Positions 9,806 through 19,414 of a DNA stretch of 64,000 bases are shown piece by piece. Numbering within the stretch: the first letter of the stretch is position 1; the number at the start of each line of letters is the position of its first letter. The notes below the pieces were generated by a model. The model worked only from the letters and a program-made list of their open reading frames with translations. It had not been told where the DNA came from and searched no databases. Both the position numbers and the translations under genes were made by a program. Source of the stretch: Vittaforma corneae ATCC 50505 (lineage: Eukaryota; Microsporidia; Nosematidae); the NCBI RefSeq assembly GCF_000231115.1, contig NW_006889842.1:50969-114968 (forward strand), given 5' to 3'.

Positions 9806-12340
9806 TTACTTTCTGGATTTACGCTTTTTGGGTTTTTCATCTGAACTTTCGCTTTCAGTCTCCTCATCGCTATATTCATCATAGTCTTCAGAATCACTTG
9901 CGAGGTAGGAATCATCCTCCTCCTCTGTTGAATCTACAGAAGAAGCAGGTACTTCCTCATCTTCATCATAGCTAGTGGTGTCATCGTTTTCTTCGTCGTC
10001 ATCAGTATAAGCCGAAGATGAACTCTTTCCAGATTCCTCGGACTCGGACTCTTCTGTTTCCCTTAAAAGCTCGGCCCAAGCGCCGCTCTCATAAAAACTT
10101 AACGGATCCTCCATGATTGTATGCATAAGGTTGTTCCAGTTGATGTTCACCTTGTTTTCCATGAATAAGATGTTGTGGGAATCTAACACCTCCTTGAGAT
10201 AGCCTAGCTTTGTGGTTTCAATCGATCCGACCATGACCGGTGGATGAGATCGGTCGTGGAATATAAAGACACAGTCGAAGGTCTTTGTGACGAAAGTAAT
10301 TCTTTCAAAGCTGACCACCTCCACCTCATCGAGGTTCAGTATAAAGAAGGGCAGTTCATGGATACTCACTATACATTCATTCGTAAGATAAAACGGCACC
10401 GCTTCTCTAGAATGAACGCCCAAAAACCCCCTTTCGGGTATTTGGACCTTGAGATTAGTCTCCTGCTCAATGCGCTCCACAAATGCAACGAACTCTGCGT
10501 TGATCCTGCTTAATTCCTCTTCTTCCTCTTTCTCACGCATTAGCTCCATATCCTCACCTTCTCTCTTTGATGTGTCGTGGCATGCCACCGTAAACTTCTT
10601 GAAAAACTGCACGTTAGATGTCGGCTTTACAAACAAGATGGGTTCTTTCAAGTTGAAGTGGAGGATTGTGCGGTTTTCAATATCGCCCATCTGAAGAAAA
10701 ATATTTTTGATATTCGAAAATAGGATACTCACATCATTGTACTTGAATCCGTTTTCGTGAAGTTCCAAGTTTCCTAGTATCTTTTTGTTGGCACTCTTAT
10801 TGTCTGTCCTCATATAAACCTCAGGCAAGGCATATTTCTTGAACTTCTCCTTTAACACAGGCTGCGTAGGCAGGGAAATCTTGGGTTTGTTGAACTCCTT
10901 CCTCATTTCGTTTATCTGCGAAATCATATCCTCGACATTGCCACATCTCAGAGTAATAAACTTTATCTTCGTGTCGCATTCCTTATTCACGTCAAATGCC
11001 TCTTTTATTTCTTTGCTTTCCTTAAAATTAATTCTCAGTCGGGGCTCGTCATTTGGATTTACAATAGACACATTTTTGATAGTCGAGATATGAAAGGGCA
11101 CCGAATAGCTTAGAATAGGTACGAGAACGAAGAAATTATCCCAGTCGAGATGGATCTTGTCAGATCGAGGCACTAAGGAATCTTTCTGGTAGGTGGATAT
11201 TTCTTTCACACCATTTTTTTCAGTGATCTGTTCAGCACCGTGTATCTTATAGAAATTAACTTTTTCCTCCACAAGACTTTCCAGAAGTTCTTTTTGATGT
11301 TCCTTGATCCTGGCAATGAGCTGTGCATCATTACTTTTGTTGCGAAATCTCATCTTTGTAACCGAATAATCTTCCGCAAAGTCCTTCTTCGTAACAAATA
11401 TCGGAAGATCGTTGACTACAAATGTATTGCAAAAAGAATTGTCAATATTTAAACAGAAGCACATTTTGTTTTTAACTATAAAGCTGGATTCAAAAGTCAG
11501 CTCAGACTGTATTAACCCAACAGTATAAAGCCTCACACTGTAGGACGTATATCCTTTAGAATTTAAAAAGCTTTCGACCTGGGACATAACATCTGATGAA
11601 CACACACCAGGCTTAACAAGCGAAAGAACAAATTTTTGAATCTCATACTGCTCGGAAAGATCATCCATGAACCTTCTTGCTATTTCTGTACAATACCCAC
11701 GATATCTAATGCCCAATCGTAGGTGATTGGAGGAAAATTCAGGATCAAACGCAAACTCAATTAGAGAGTTGTCGATACCCCTGATCCTGTCATCCATGTA
11801 TGCCTCAAGAGCATCTCTAGAAAACTCGTCATCCCTGATCAAATCGATGCTCTTCTGTAATAGGTAATTAGCTGCAATTCCTGACTTGAAAATATAATCA
11901 ATCTCACCCTGCTCCTTAACAGAGAGTATCTCGAGCAGATCAGAGGTTACATCCTTTGTGCGCACTCTTGAAAAAATTTTCCCGGCAAGATCACCCTTTA
12001 TATTATCTTTATCAATAACCGCATACACCCCCGAGAACATGTCCAGAATGCTCTCGATGTTGCTATCATCCTTGTTCTTTATCACTATTTTCAGTCCTTC
12101 TATCTGCTGAAGGATCACTGCCTTTTTTGGAGAGGTTACAATAATTGGGTTTTCCTGTACTATGATTATTGTTTCTGGGAATTCATATCCAAGAAGAAAG
12201 TGGAAGAGTGCAGAGTTCATGTTGTACTCCTGTACATCCGAACTCTTCCCCAACAGGAGGAGGAGGGGCGCAGCAATGTGTTTGGAAATCTTAGTACATC
12301 TTGAATTGAAGAGTCCGCTGTCCAATTGGATTTCGTTCAT
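9806..12340 (-). CDS. SPT16: FACT complex histone chaperone subunit Spt16
   Basis: Spt16 with Pob3/SSRP1 forms FACT, which loosens and rebuilds nucleosomes during transcription and replication. I chose the ATG at 12340 (844 residues) over the upstream ATG at 12403 because CACCCCA directly precedes it and the protein then begins at the conserved N-terminal domain. The N-terminal 400 or so residues form the aminopeptidase-like domain, with LLGYEFPETIIIV aligning to the LLSYEFPATLIAL region of yeast Spt16. The middle part has the tandem PH-like region. The last 80 residues are a very acidic Glu/Asp/Ser tail ending in a basic KPKKRKSRK. The protein is shorter than yeast Spt16 (1035 residues) but contains every domain. 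Confidence 0.92.
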   Translation of the reverse strand: MNEIQLDSGLFNSRCTKISKHIAAPLLLLLGKSSDVQEYNMNSALFHFLLGYEFPETIIIVQENPIIVTSPKKAVILQQIEGLKIVIKNKDDSNIESILDMFSGVYAVIDKDNIKGDLAGKIFSRVRTKDVTSDLLEILSVKEQGEIDYIFKSGIAANYLLQKSIDLIRDDEFSRDALEAYMDDRIRGIDNSLIEFAFDPEFSSNHLRLGIRYRGYCTEIARRFMDDLSEQYEIQKFVLSLVKPGVCSSDVMSQVESFLNSKGYTSYSVRLYTVGLIQSELTFESSFIVKNKMCFCLNIDNSFCNTFVVNDLPIFVTKKDFAEDYSVTKMRFRNKSNDAQLIARIKEHQKELLESLVEEKVNFYKIHGAEQITEKNGVKEISTYQKDSLVPRSDKIHLDWDNFFVLVPILSYSVPFHISTIKNVSIVNPNDEPRLRINFKESKEIKEAFDVNKECDTKIKFITLRCGNVEDMISQINEMRKEFNKPKISLPTQPVLKEKFKKYALPEVYMRTDNKSANKKILGNLELHENGFKYNDVSILFSNIKNIFLQMGDIENRTILHFNLKEPILFVKPTSNVQFFKKFTVACHDTSKREGEDMELMREKEEEEELSRINAEFVAFVERIEQETNLKVQIPERGFLGVHSREAVPFYLTNECIVSIHELPFFILNLDEVEVVSFERITFVTKTFDCVFIFHDRSHPPVMVGSIETTKLGYLKEVLDSHNILFMENKVNINWNNLMHTIMEDPLSFYESGAWAELLRETEESESEESGKSSSSAYTDDDEENDDTTSYDEDEEVPASSVDSTEEEDDSYLASDSEDYDEYSDEETESESSDEKPKKRKSRK

Positions 12341-12718
12341 TGGGGTGTAGAAAAGAGAACAAAAAAGAAAGCCAATGGCATTATTTAAAAGAATGTGACA
12401 CATATCAAAAACGTGGTGGAATGTTATACATATAAAGCGCTCGGTATTGCCAAATAGTATCTTTAATATCGTTAAAACGGCACGAATTCTTTTTTATGGT
12501 GAATCATCTTTTGATATTAGCATTTAGTAGATCACCGTTAGGGTTTTCGGGAAAAGTATGAAGGCACTTCTAATTGTCAAATGTGCATCAAAACATGGCA
12601 ATAGAACCCCGCTACAGTGCTGCCACGTAGGATTCCCAATAGCCACAGTTTCCTTATCTTAAAAATTTTTACAAACTTCATATAGAGATAAAACAGACAA
12701 TAAACTGGAATAAGTAAT
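12341..12718. other. Intergenic, about 380 bp, no gene seen
   Basis: This is A+T-rich sequence between the Spt16 start and the ribosomal S16 stop. A short frame (84 codons) near 12577-12831 overlaps the S16 gene and shows no recognisable content. Confidence 0.5.
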
Positions 12719-13153
12719 TTAACGATAGGACTTCTGGTATCTTGCACGCGCTCCTGGGCCGCCGTACTTCTTTGGCTCTCTCTTTCTTGAATCTGCCACA
12801 ATTGCAAATCTATCAAATGCAAGTATGGCATTTTTTACTTCCTGTTTCTTGTACTCGTCAGAATACAGACTCAGAAATGCAACAATGGCCTTGCAGAAAG
12901 CTTGTCTTGCTGCATATATTCTTCCTACAGAACCGCATTCTTTCATATTTGTTGTAACTTCAAAATCCAAGTTGCTGTAGATCTCCTCTGGGACAATTTT
13001 CAAAATTTCCTCAAACTTTGCACACATGAGGGAATCAGGGTGAATCGACAGTGGAATTTTGTTGATTCTCACCTCGAACCTACCTGTGTTTTCACACTTG
13101 CAGGTAGCAACTGCTGTTTTCTTTGTTCCTCTTGTGGTTACAGTCTGAGCCAT
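12719..13153 (-). CDS. RPS16: 40S ribosomal protein S16 (uS9)
   Basis: This 144-residue protein belongs to the uS9 family of the small ribosomal subunit; its C-terminal tail contacts tRNA in the P site. The sequence shows the family blocks VGRIYAARQAFCKAIVAFL, the FDRFAIVADSRKREPKKYGGPGARAR block and the universal KSYR ending. I chose the ATG at 13153 because GGCCC directly precedes it and the N-terminus then matches the eukaryotic family length. The longer upstream frame would run into the divergent neighbour. The gene is divergent from L13, with 31 bp between the two start codons. Confidence 0.95.
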   Translation of the reverse strand: MAQTVTTRGTKKTAVATCKCENTGRFEVRINKIPLSIHPDSLMCAKFEEILKIVPEEIYSNLDFEVTTNMKECGSVGRIYAARQAFCKAIVAFLSLYSDEYKKQEVKNAILAFDRFAIVADSRKREPKKYGGPGARARYQKSYR

Positions 13154-13184
13154 GGGCCTTGAAAAATTTTTTTTTTCTCCCTTC
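13154..13184. promoter_or_regulatory. 31-bp bidirectional promoter between S16 and L13
   Basis: Everything between the two start codons is 31 bases: a central AAAAATTTTTTTTTT tract flanked on the left by GGCC (read as a CCC signal for S16) and on the right by CTCCC (the signal for L13). The A/T block is shared, and one CCC element faces each gene. Both 5' untranslated regions must be extremely short. Confidence 0.75.
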
Positions 13185-13676
13185 ATGAAGAGGAATAATG
13201 CAGTACACTCAAACCACTTCAAGAAGACTGCTTTGAGAATAAAAACGTGGTTCAAGCAGCCGGCCAGGCACCAGAGGAGAAGCGAATCCAGAAAGGCAAA
13301 GGCCCGTGCCTGTGCACCCATGCCTACAGAGAAACTGCAACCAATAGTCAGATGTCCTACTATTAGACATAACAAAAAGATCAGACTTGGACGGGGCTTT
13401 ACTGCTGAAGAGTGTGCAGCAGCTGGGGTGGACTACAGATACGCCAGAACAGTTGGTGTTGCAGTAGATTTGAGAAGAAAGAACAACAATGCGGAGGCAT
13501 TCAATGCTAATGTTGAGAGACTGAAGGAGTATCTTGGAAAGATAACTCTCTACAAATCGTTCAAAGAGGCCAAGGAAGCTGGCGCCAAGCAGCACATTGG
13601 AGTTATCATGCCAATTGCACGTAATGAGCCTAAGGTTTCCACAGTCAGTGCTTCTGAAGTAGCATCTTTCAATTAA
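13185..13676 (+). CDS. RPL13: 60S ribosomal protein L13 (eL13)
   Basis: This is a large-subunit protein of 163 residues. It shows the eL13 signatures HFKKTALRIKTWFKQPARHQRR at the N-terminus, then PIVRCPTIRHNKKIRLGRGF, EECAAAGVDYRYARTVGVAVDLRRKN and NVERLKEYLGKI. The start at 13185 is chosen because CTCCCTTC directly precedes it. Starting at 13152 would overlap the S16 start codon and add residues foreign to the family. It is slightly shorter than the yeast protein, mainly at the C-terminus. Confidence 0.94.
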   Translation: MKRNNAVHSNHFKKTALRIKTWFKQPARHQRRSESRKAKARACAPMPTEKLQPIVRCPTIRHNKKIRLGRGFTAEECAAAGVDYRYARTVGVAVDLRRKNNNAEAFNANVERLKEYLGKITLYKSFKEAKEAGAKQHIGVIMPIARNEPKVSTVSASEVASFN

Positions 13677-13769
13677 AATCTTTATTTTAACAGTCAACCT
13701 GAGTTGAAGCTTAGTGCCACATAACATTTTATTGGATATATGGTTAATGAAATACCACTTTACACACAT

Positions 13770-14550
13770 TTATTTTATATAAACACTTCTTTGCGCAAAT
13801 GTACAAGCAACCGTCAGTATGGTGACGTATAGAAAGTTAATGTTTCTCACCGTCTCCATGGTCTTTCCCTTTTCAAAAAATGAACTGTAAAATGCATCAT
13901 AGTCCCCTGGAAATCCAAAATATCCGTGGGAGAATCCAAGAATGACCGAGGATCCCAAAAAACAAATGATAAGATCTATAATAAGCTCCTCCACCCACCT
14001 GAACAGTATTACAAATATAATTGTGATGGCTGCCACAATAACAAATTCAAGAGGAGATGACTCTATGTTCTCGCCGCCTTTAATATAGGTCTTATAAAGC
14101 CTATATACAATAAATATCAGTATGCCCAGTCCAGCTATTCTGACCCAGAACAACAGAGCAGACAAGATGGATAGTATAATCAATGAAATAACCAGATATC
14201 CAAGTATCATCCTCTCCTGGTCTCCAAAAATGTCGATGTTCTTAACCGCATCAACTGGTAAAAAAGTCGTTAATAGGCTTGGCAACCTTATCTGCGTAGT
14301 CGCGATAGCTCTTCAAAATACTATAAATTATAAAGAGAAATAGGGAACTCAGAGACACTCTCTTAAACTTGATACCAGCTGTTGCCAAGAAAAGTCCATA
14401 AGCTGTCAGCAGTATCACATAGACACCCTCCATTCCCTTAAGATTCTCAAGAAGATTTTCCTTGTCTTCAAATATCTTTTTGACTAGTTCAATGTACTTT
14501 GAAATTACCTCAATAAGATAGCTGACCTTGATGTAGTCTTCCGTTACCAT
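13770..14550 (-). CDS. Multi-pass membrane protein, frame interrupted at 14260-14265
   Basis: A 99-codon frame starts at the ATG at 14550 and stops at 14251. A second frame continues from there to 13770 with about 170 codons and has no ATG at its start. They overlap at a six-base A run on the plus strand (T6 on the coding strand). With five T, the reading passes smoothly from AKPINDF into LPVDAVKNIDIFG, giving about 260 residues. The joined protein has an amphipathic N-terminus and about six hydrophobic spans. The pattern loosely recalls TMEM198/DUF4203-type proteins, but that is only an impression. Location and role are unknown. Confidence 0.65.
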
Positions 14551-14974
14551 GAAAGGAGTATACTTTATTGTTATTAGAGGTATTACAGGGGTATGTTTTA
14601 AACCGACCAGTCAAAGCTTTCTGGCCTCCTTAATCTAAAAAATTGCCGAGACCATCTACGTTTTGCCATTAATAACTACTCATTAATGGCATGCTTAAAG
14701 TATAGTTAAGTTAATAGCTTGGTCTGAAGATAACGGTTGGAGAAGGCACCTGAATCAGCAAATCTTGCATCCAACTAGCAGTACAGCTTAAAGCGGATTA
14801 TGCTTGTATATTTGTTGTACTGGAAATTATGCATTCAGGCATATTCTACTATAGTTTGACGAGCTCTATATCTTTATTTGTAAAGTTGATGCCCAAAGTC
14901 TCAATATACTGCCAGTGCATGCTGTGGATAAATATGGTGACATCACATTTTTTTGTTTTATATCCTTGGAAGGC
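14551..14974. other. Intergenic with a 10-bp inverted repeat
   Basis: This is the divergent gap between the membrane protein and the first ABCG gene. It contains TGCCATTAAT (14664-14673) and ATTAATGGCA (14682-14691), perfect 10-bp arms around an 8-base loop. No gene is supported. The frame leading into the ABCG gene is open further upstream but has no ATG before 14975. Confidence 0.55.
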
Positions 14975-16774
14975 ATGATCAATGAACTAGAGTGTGAAGT
15001 CACTTGGAACAATCTAAGTTTGTATACGAAGAAAGGAAAACCTATCCTTAAAAATACCAGTGGACAGATAGGACCTAAAACACTCACCGCAATAATTGGG
15101 CCAAGTGGATCTGGAAAGACAACACTTCTCGACACAATCTCAGGCAGAATATTATCGGAGCTGAAGCTGGTGGGCGAAATAAAGATAAATGGATACAACA
15201 GAAACATAGAAACCTGGCCAAAGATAGTGTCGTATGTCGGGCAATTCTTCCCTGCATATGAAAAACAAACTGTTTGCGAGACTCTAACATTTGTAGCATC
15301 GATAAAACTGAGAAATAGCGGTCTGGCACAACTAAAAGTAGAAGAGCTCATGTCATTGCTAGGATTGGAAGAGTCAAGAGACACATTAGTAAAAAATCTG
15401 AGCGGGGGCGAGAGAATTCGAGTGAGCTTGGGAATCGAAATGCTAGGAAATCCGCCTGTGCTTCTGCTTGATGAGCCTGTTTCAGGTCTCGACTCATTCA
15501 ATGCCTTAAACATACTTGAAACAGCAAGAAAGATAGCGGACATCGGAAAAACAGTGCTGATAACAATACACCAGCCATCTTACAAAATGACGCAGTACTT
15601 TGATAAAATAATCATCATGTGTGAGGGATCGTCGATCTTTGACGGACCAATGCAGGATTGTATAAAATTTTTTGAAAACTGCGGATTTAAGCTACCTGAA
15701 AACACCAACCCCACAGACTTCTTTTTGGATGTGCTAGCAATGGATACGAAAAACGAAGCTGCAAAGAGAGAATCAATGGAGAGAATAGGAAAGATCAGGA
15801 GGGGATGGAATGAAATAAAAGTAGAGCCCAAGATAAGCATGGTTCAGCCGATTAGATGGACAGAAGAGCGCTCCAGTAAATTTGTATTCCAAAAGCTATA
15901 CATAAGAGGGATAACCAGCTATATTAGAAATACCTCGTATATTTTTGGTAGGATATTTCAGAGAGTCTTTATAGGTCTTATATTTTCATTAACTTTTCTT
16001 CAACTGGGGGTGGAGGGCACCAATGCATTTTCATTTCGTGGAGTCATTATCCTTTATATTCAAAACGAATTGTTTGGAACCAGCTCTCCCATTTTGAATG
16101 TGTTTAATGAAGAAAAAAAAATCATTGACAGGGAAAGGAAGTCCGGGCTGTATACGGGATATGAGGCCTACTGGGCCAAATTTGCAGTAGAGTTTAGCTA
16201 TGCTCTGGTTTTTACCGTTCCTTATGCCATTTCTACGTATTACATTGTAGGGCTAATTACTAATTTTGGCACCTTTGTAATATTTTTATTGATTCTACTG
16301 TCCGTGGATATTTTTGCCATATCGTTTGGATTGACCATCGGGGCTATAACTTCAACAACAGAGGCATCCCAGATCGTCGGTGTTTCGCTGAACGTGTTCT
16401 ATCTAATATACAGTGGAACTGTAGGCAATCCGCGGCTTATTCCGTCCTGGCTCAGGTGGCTGTGCTGGCTATCGCCCGTCTATTATGCGTTCTCAGCGCT
16501 ATGCTCCAATCAAATTAATAGCCTCTCATCAAACAGCAATAGTCCGAAGAAAAGTGCATCTGAGTCTACTGGCCAATTTACGATTGAGGGTCCTCAAACA
16601 TTTGATTCGTTTGGATTGAATAGCCTATCGATAACAGCAAATGTGTTTGTTGTGCTAGGATATGCATTTTTGTACCAAATTATCGGAACTATTGTTCTTC
16701 ATTATAGAACTAGAAACAACCTTAGAGAGTCGCACAGACTCTGTTCAGACAATGGCAATGCAGAAACTATTTAA
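14975..16774 (+). CDS. ABCG-type half-transporter (first of tandem pair)
   Basis: This is a 599-residue half ABC transporter with the reverse order typical of ABCG/White proteins: nucleotide-binding domain first, membrane domain second. Visible motifs are Walker A GPSGSGKTT at 42-50, signature LSGGE at 142-146, Walker B LLLDEP near 162-168 and the H-loop ITIHQPSY. The membrane half (about 330-590) includes a SGLYTGYEAYWAKF block and the LRWLCWLSPVYYAFSALCSNQ block near the end. It must dimerise to work and is likely a plasma membrane exporter or importer of unknown substrate. The frame is open upstream, but the first ATG is at 14975. The next gene is a clear paralogue in the same direction. 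Confidence 0.92.
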   Translation: MINELECEVTWNNLSLYTKKGKPILKNTSGQIGPKTLTAIIGPSGSGKTTLLDTISGRILSELKLVGEIKINGYNRNIETWPKIVSYVGQFFPAYEKQTVCETLTFVASIKLRNSGLAQLKVEELMSLLGLEESRDTLVKNLSGGERIRVSLGIEMLGNPPVLLLDEPVSGLDSFNALNILETARKIADIGKTVLITIHQPSYKMTQYFDKIIIMCEGSSIFDGPMQDCIKFFENCGFKLPENTNPTDFFLDVLAMDTKNEAAKRESMERIGKIRRGWNEIKVEPKISMVQPIRWTEERSSKFVFQKLYIRGITSYIRNTSYIFGRIFQRVFIGLIFSLTFLQLGVEGTNAFSFRGVIILYIQNELFGTSSPILNVFNEEKKIIDRERKSGLYTGYEAYWAKFAVEFSYALVFTVPYAISTYYIVGLITNFGTFVIFLLILLSVDIFAISFGLTIGAITSTTEASQIVGVSLNVFYLIYSGTVGNPRLIPSWLRWLCWLSPVYYAFSALCSNQINSLSSNSNSPKKSASESTGQFTIEGPQTFDSFGLNSLSITANVFVVLGYAFLYQIIGTIVLHYRTRNNLRESHRLCSDNGNAETI

Positions 16775-16880
16775 TATAAATAAATCTCCTACTTCTTACT
16801 TTCAAGTGCTACTGGCACATTAATAGTTAAGTATTCATTATGTGTTTTTACTTCGTTTTTTTATTTAAAAACAATTCAAC

Positions 16881-16895
16881 AAAAATTTGCCCCAA
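16881..16895 (+). promoter_or_regulatory. AAATTT plus CCCC start signal of second ABCG gene
   Basis: AAAAATTTGCCCCAA directly precedes the ATG at 16896, a compact form of the two-part signal. Confidence 0.55.
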
Positions 16896-18662
16896 ATGGA
16901 CTTTCATAAAATAGATTCTGATCACTGTGAGGTTATCTGGAACAACTTAGAACTAAGGAACGATGAAGGAAAGCGAATAATATCAAATACATCAGGAGGC
17001 ATACGTTCAAATACAATAACAGCAATTATGGGGCCAAGTGGGTCTGGAAAGACATCGCTTCTCAGCAGCATAGCTGGAGGAAACATGCCAGGAATGATCT
17101 TAAATGGCGAAATCAAAATAAATGGGCTAGAAAGAGATCCAAAAACATGGCCCAGACTCGTTTCTTATGTTAGGCAGCAGGTGCATTGCTATGAGTGGCA
17201 GACAGTTTATGAGACGCTTTATTTTGTGGCCAAAATCAAATGCAAAGACCATTCTGATATTTCTGGAAAAGTTGAAGAGCTAATCAACCTACTGGGACTT
17301 ACGTCCTCAAGAGATACCTTCCTGATAAATTTGAGCGGCGGCGAGAAGGTAAGAGTAAGCATTGGGATTGAGTTGCTTGGGGATCCGCTAGTAATTTTGC
17401 TAGATGAGCCACTTTCTGGCCTAGACTCCTTCAACGCTTTGAACATTCTAATGCTCCTCAAAAGGATAGCCAATCTCAACAAGGCCATTTTGATCACAAT
17501 CCACCAGCCGTCGTACAAAATGGTTGAATTTTTTGATTCAATCATTCTTATGTGTCAGGGCACAAGCGTATTTGAAGGTACAGTTTCTGGCTGCATACAG
17601 TTCTTTGAGGACTGTGGATTTGAGGTACCTCCAAAGGCCACACCAACGGACTTCTTCTTAGATGTTCTGGCACTGGATACACGGACTGAAAAGCTACACG
17701 AGGAGTCCCAGAAGAGGATTCAAATTATAATAAAGGAGTGGAACTTTATCAGACAGCCTAAAGAACCTGCAGTTCTAACGAAAATCAAGACACCCAAGGA
17801 GTATTCTACGGGGACTCGCTATACAATACTCCTTGCCAGGTCTATTCAGAACTACTACCGGAATTTTAACTATCTAAAAGTCAAAATATTCCAAAAGCTT
17901 TTTACTGCGTTCATATTTGGCAGTACGTTTTTCAACACTGGAGTGATTGGTGCGAACATTTTCGCCTTCCGAGGGATCCTCACGTTTATCTGTCAAAGTG
18001 AGCTGTTTGGAGTAAGCAATCCCATTATGAATCTATTTATTGAAGAAAAGAAGATAATCAGCAGGGAAAGAATGTCGGGATTGTACACAGGATTTGAGGC
18101 GTATTTTTCCAAGTTCCTCACCGAGCTTCTATTCAATCTTCTCTACAGCATGCCATACAATATTATTGTATATATGTTTATTGGGCTCCGAATGAACCTG
18201 AAGACTATGCTTGAGTTTCTTTTTATTATCTTTTCTATACTCTGCTATGCCATATCCTGGGGATTAACGATCGGCACACTAGCATCTACCACGCAGTCGG
18301 CCCATGCGCTTGGAGTAACGTTTACCGTTGCATTTTTCCTTTACAGCGGAGCCTTTTCCAATCCGCAGTCACATCCCCAGTTCCTCAGATGGCTCTTTTG
18401 GCTTTCGCCTATTCATTACGGATACAGGGCACTAGTCCACAATCAGCTATCGGGAATTGAAGATCCAGAAAATACAGATTTTTTGAAGGTGACCGGCGAA
18501 AGAACAATTAAAAACTTTGGAATGGACGGGTTTGGAGTGCTTCCATCTGTCTTGGCACTGTTTTTGTTTACAGCTTGTCTTCAGATGGTTGGATCAACTG
18601 TCCTACATCTAAGAACATCCAACAATCTTAGGATATTAAAGAGAGCCAACCAGACAGTTTAA
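16896..18662 (+). CDS. ABCG-type half-transporter (second of tandem pair)
   Basis: This 588-residue paralogue of the preceding gene has the same NBD-then-membrane order. Walker A GPSGSGKTS is at 46-54, signature LSGGEK at 146-151, Walker B ILLDEPLSGLD follows, and the H-loop is ITIHQPSY. The membrane half carries the same SGLYTGFEAYFSKF and LRWLFWLSPIHYGYRALVHNQ landmarks. The two copies share conserved motifs but differ across much of the sequence, so the duplication is not recent. All ATPase motifs are intact in both, so they could form a heterodimer or two homodimers. The substrate is unknown. Confidence 0.92.
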   Translation: MDFHKIDSDHCEVIWNNLELRNDEGKRIISNTSGGIRSNTITAIMGPSGSGKTSLLSSIAGGNMPGMILNGEIKINGLERDPKTWPRLVSYVRQQVHCYEWQTVYETLYFVAKIKCKDHSDISGKVEELINLLGLTSSRDTFLINLSGGEKVRVSIGIELLGDPLVILLDEPLSGLDSFNALNILMLLKRIANLNKAILITIHQPSYKMVEFFDSIILMCQGTSVFEGTVSGCIQFFEDCGFEVPPKATPTDFFLDVLALDTRTEKLHEESQKRIQIIIKEWNFIRQPKEPAVLTKIKTPKEYSTGTRYTILLARSIQNYYRNFNYLKVKIFQKLFTAFIFGSTFFNTGVIGANIFAFRGILTFICQSELFGVSNPIMNLFIEEKKIISRERMSGLYTGFEAYFSKFLTELLFNLLYSMPYNIIVYMFIGLRMNLKTMLEFLFIIFSILCYAISWGLTIGTLASTTQSAHALGVTFTVAFFLYSGAFSNPQSHPQFLRWLFWLSPIHYGYRALVHNQLSGIEDPENTDFLKVTGERTIKNFGMDGFGVLPSVLALFLFTACLQMVGSTVLHLRTSNNLRILKRANQTV

Positions 18663-18844
18663 ATACACTAAATAAACTTAAATTATGTTTCTACCTTTTG
18701 GTTTACTAAGTAAAATATAACTGCTAATAGAAGCCTGATTCCCCACACGTTTCATGCAGTGTTCCAAAGGCCACTCTACAGCATAAACATCTCTGTTGAA
18801 TTTCTAACATACATAATTTATTTTAACCAATTTCGACACGTTTA

Positions 18845-19300
18845 TCAAATGCTCTCATTTGCCCAGTCGAAGTCTTGGATTATTAAGCTCATATCCTCCT
18901 CAGTTATTCTTCTCTCTCCCAGCACTTCATTCTTGGTTTTGGCTGAGCCTTGGCTCAATCTAATAGCCAATATTTTGCAACAAACCTCAAGCAAGTACGG
19001 ATACTCAAGGTAGTTGGCACCGTTGCATATGCTTATAACCTCAGAAGTTGATTTACTATCAAAATATGACAGAGTCTCATTCGAAAAGTGTATTTCGAGC
19101 GAGTTGTATTCTCGTTTTAGAGCATGATTGTCTCGAATCATAAAATCGTATATAATTCTCATGGTCTTGGAGTCGACCAGTATATCAATCGGCTCTTCTA
19201 CCGATTGGATTGTTGCCAAGCTACTGAGTAGATAACTTTTTAAGGCATATAGCTCATCTAACTCTAGAATTTTGCCATCTGTTGTTCTTACTCTCATCAT
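18845..19300 (-). CDS. SKP1: Skp1-like ubiquitin ligase adaptor
   Basis: Skp1 links F-box proteins to cullin in SCF ubiquitin ligases. The 151 residues have the BTB/POZ-like N-terminus (MRVRTTDGKILELDE) and the C-terminal Skp1 helices: ANYLEYPYLLEVCCKILA aligns with the ANYLDIKGLLDVTCKTVA region of the family, and the end ITEEDMSLIIQDFDWANES matches the usual FTEEEEAQVRKENQWCEEK ending. Elongin C is less likely because the C-terminal extension is present. The two adjacent ATG codons at 19300 and 19297 are equally plausible starts. Confidence 0.85.
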   Translation of the reverse strand: MMRVRTTDGKILELDELYALKSYLLSSLATIQSVEEPIDILVDSKTMRIIYDFMIRDNHALKREYNSLEIHFSNETLSYFDSKSTSEVISICNGANYLEYPYLLEVCCKILAIRLSQGSAKTKNEVLGERRITEEDMSLIIQDFDWANESI

Positions 19301-19414
19301 TCTATTGAAACAAAGAAGATGGGGTATTCAATGCAAGGAAGCAAAAACACATCCAAATAGACTGGTGTAACACAAAATAACACACGAGACATAAAAATTA
19401 ATTAGCACGGCTGT

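Noticed and set aside
13209..13769. 186-codon minus-strand frame over L13
   Set aside because: It is the antisense shadow of the ribosomal protein L13 gene.
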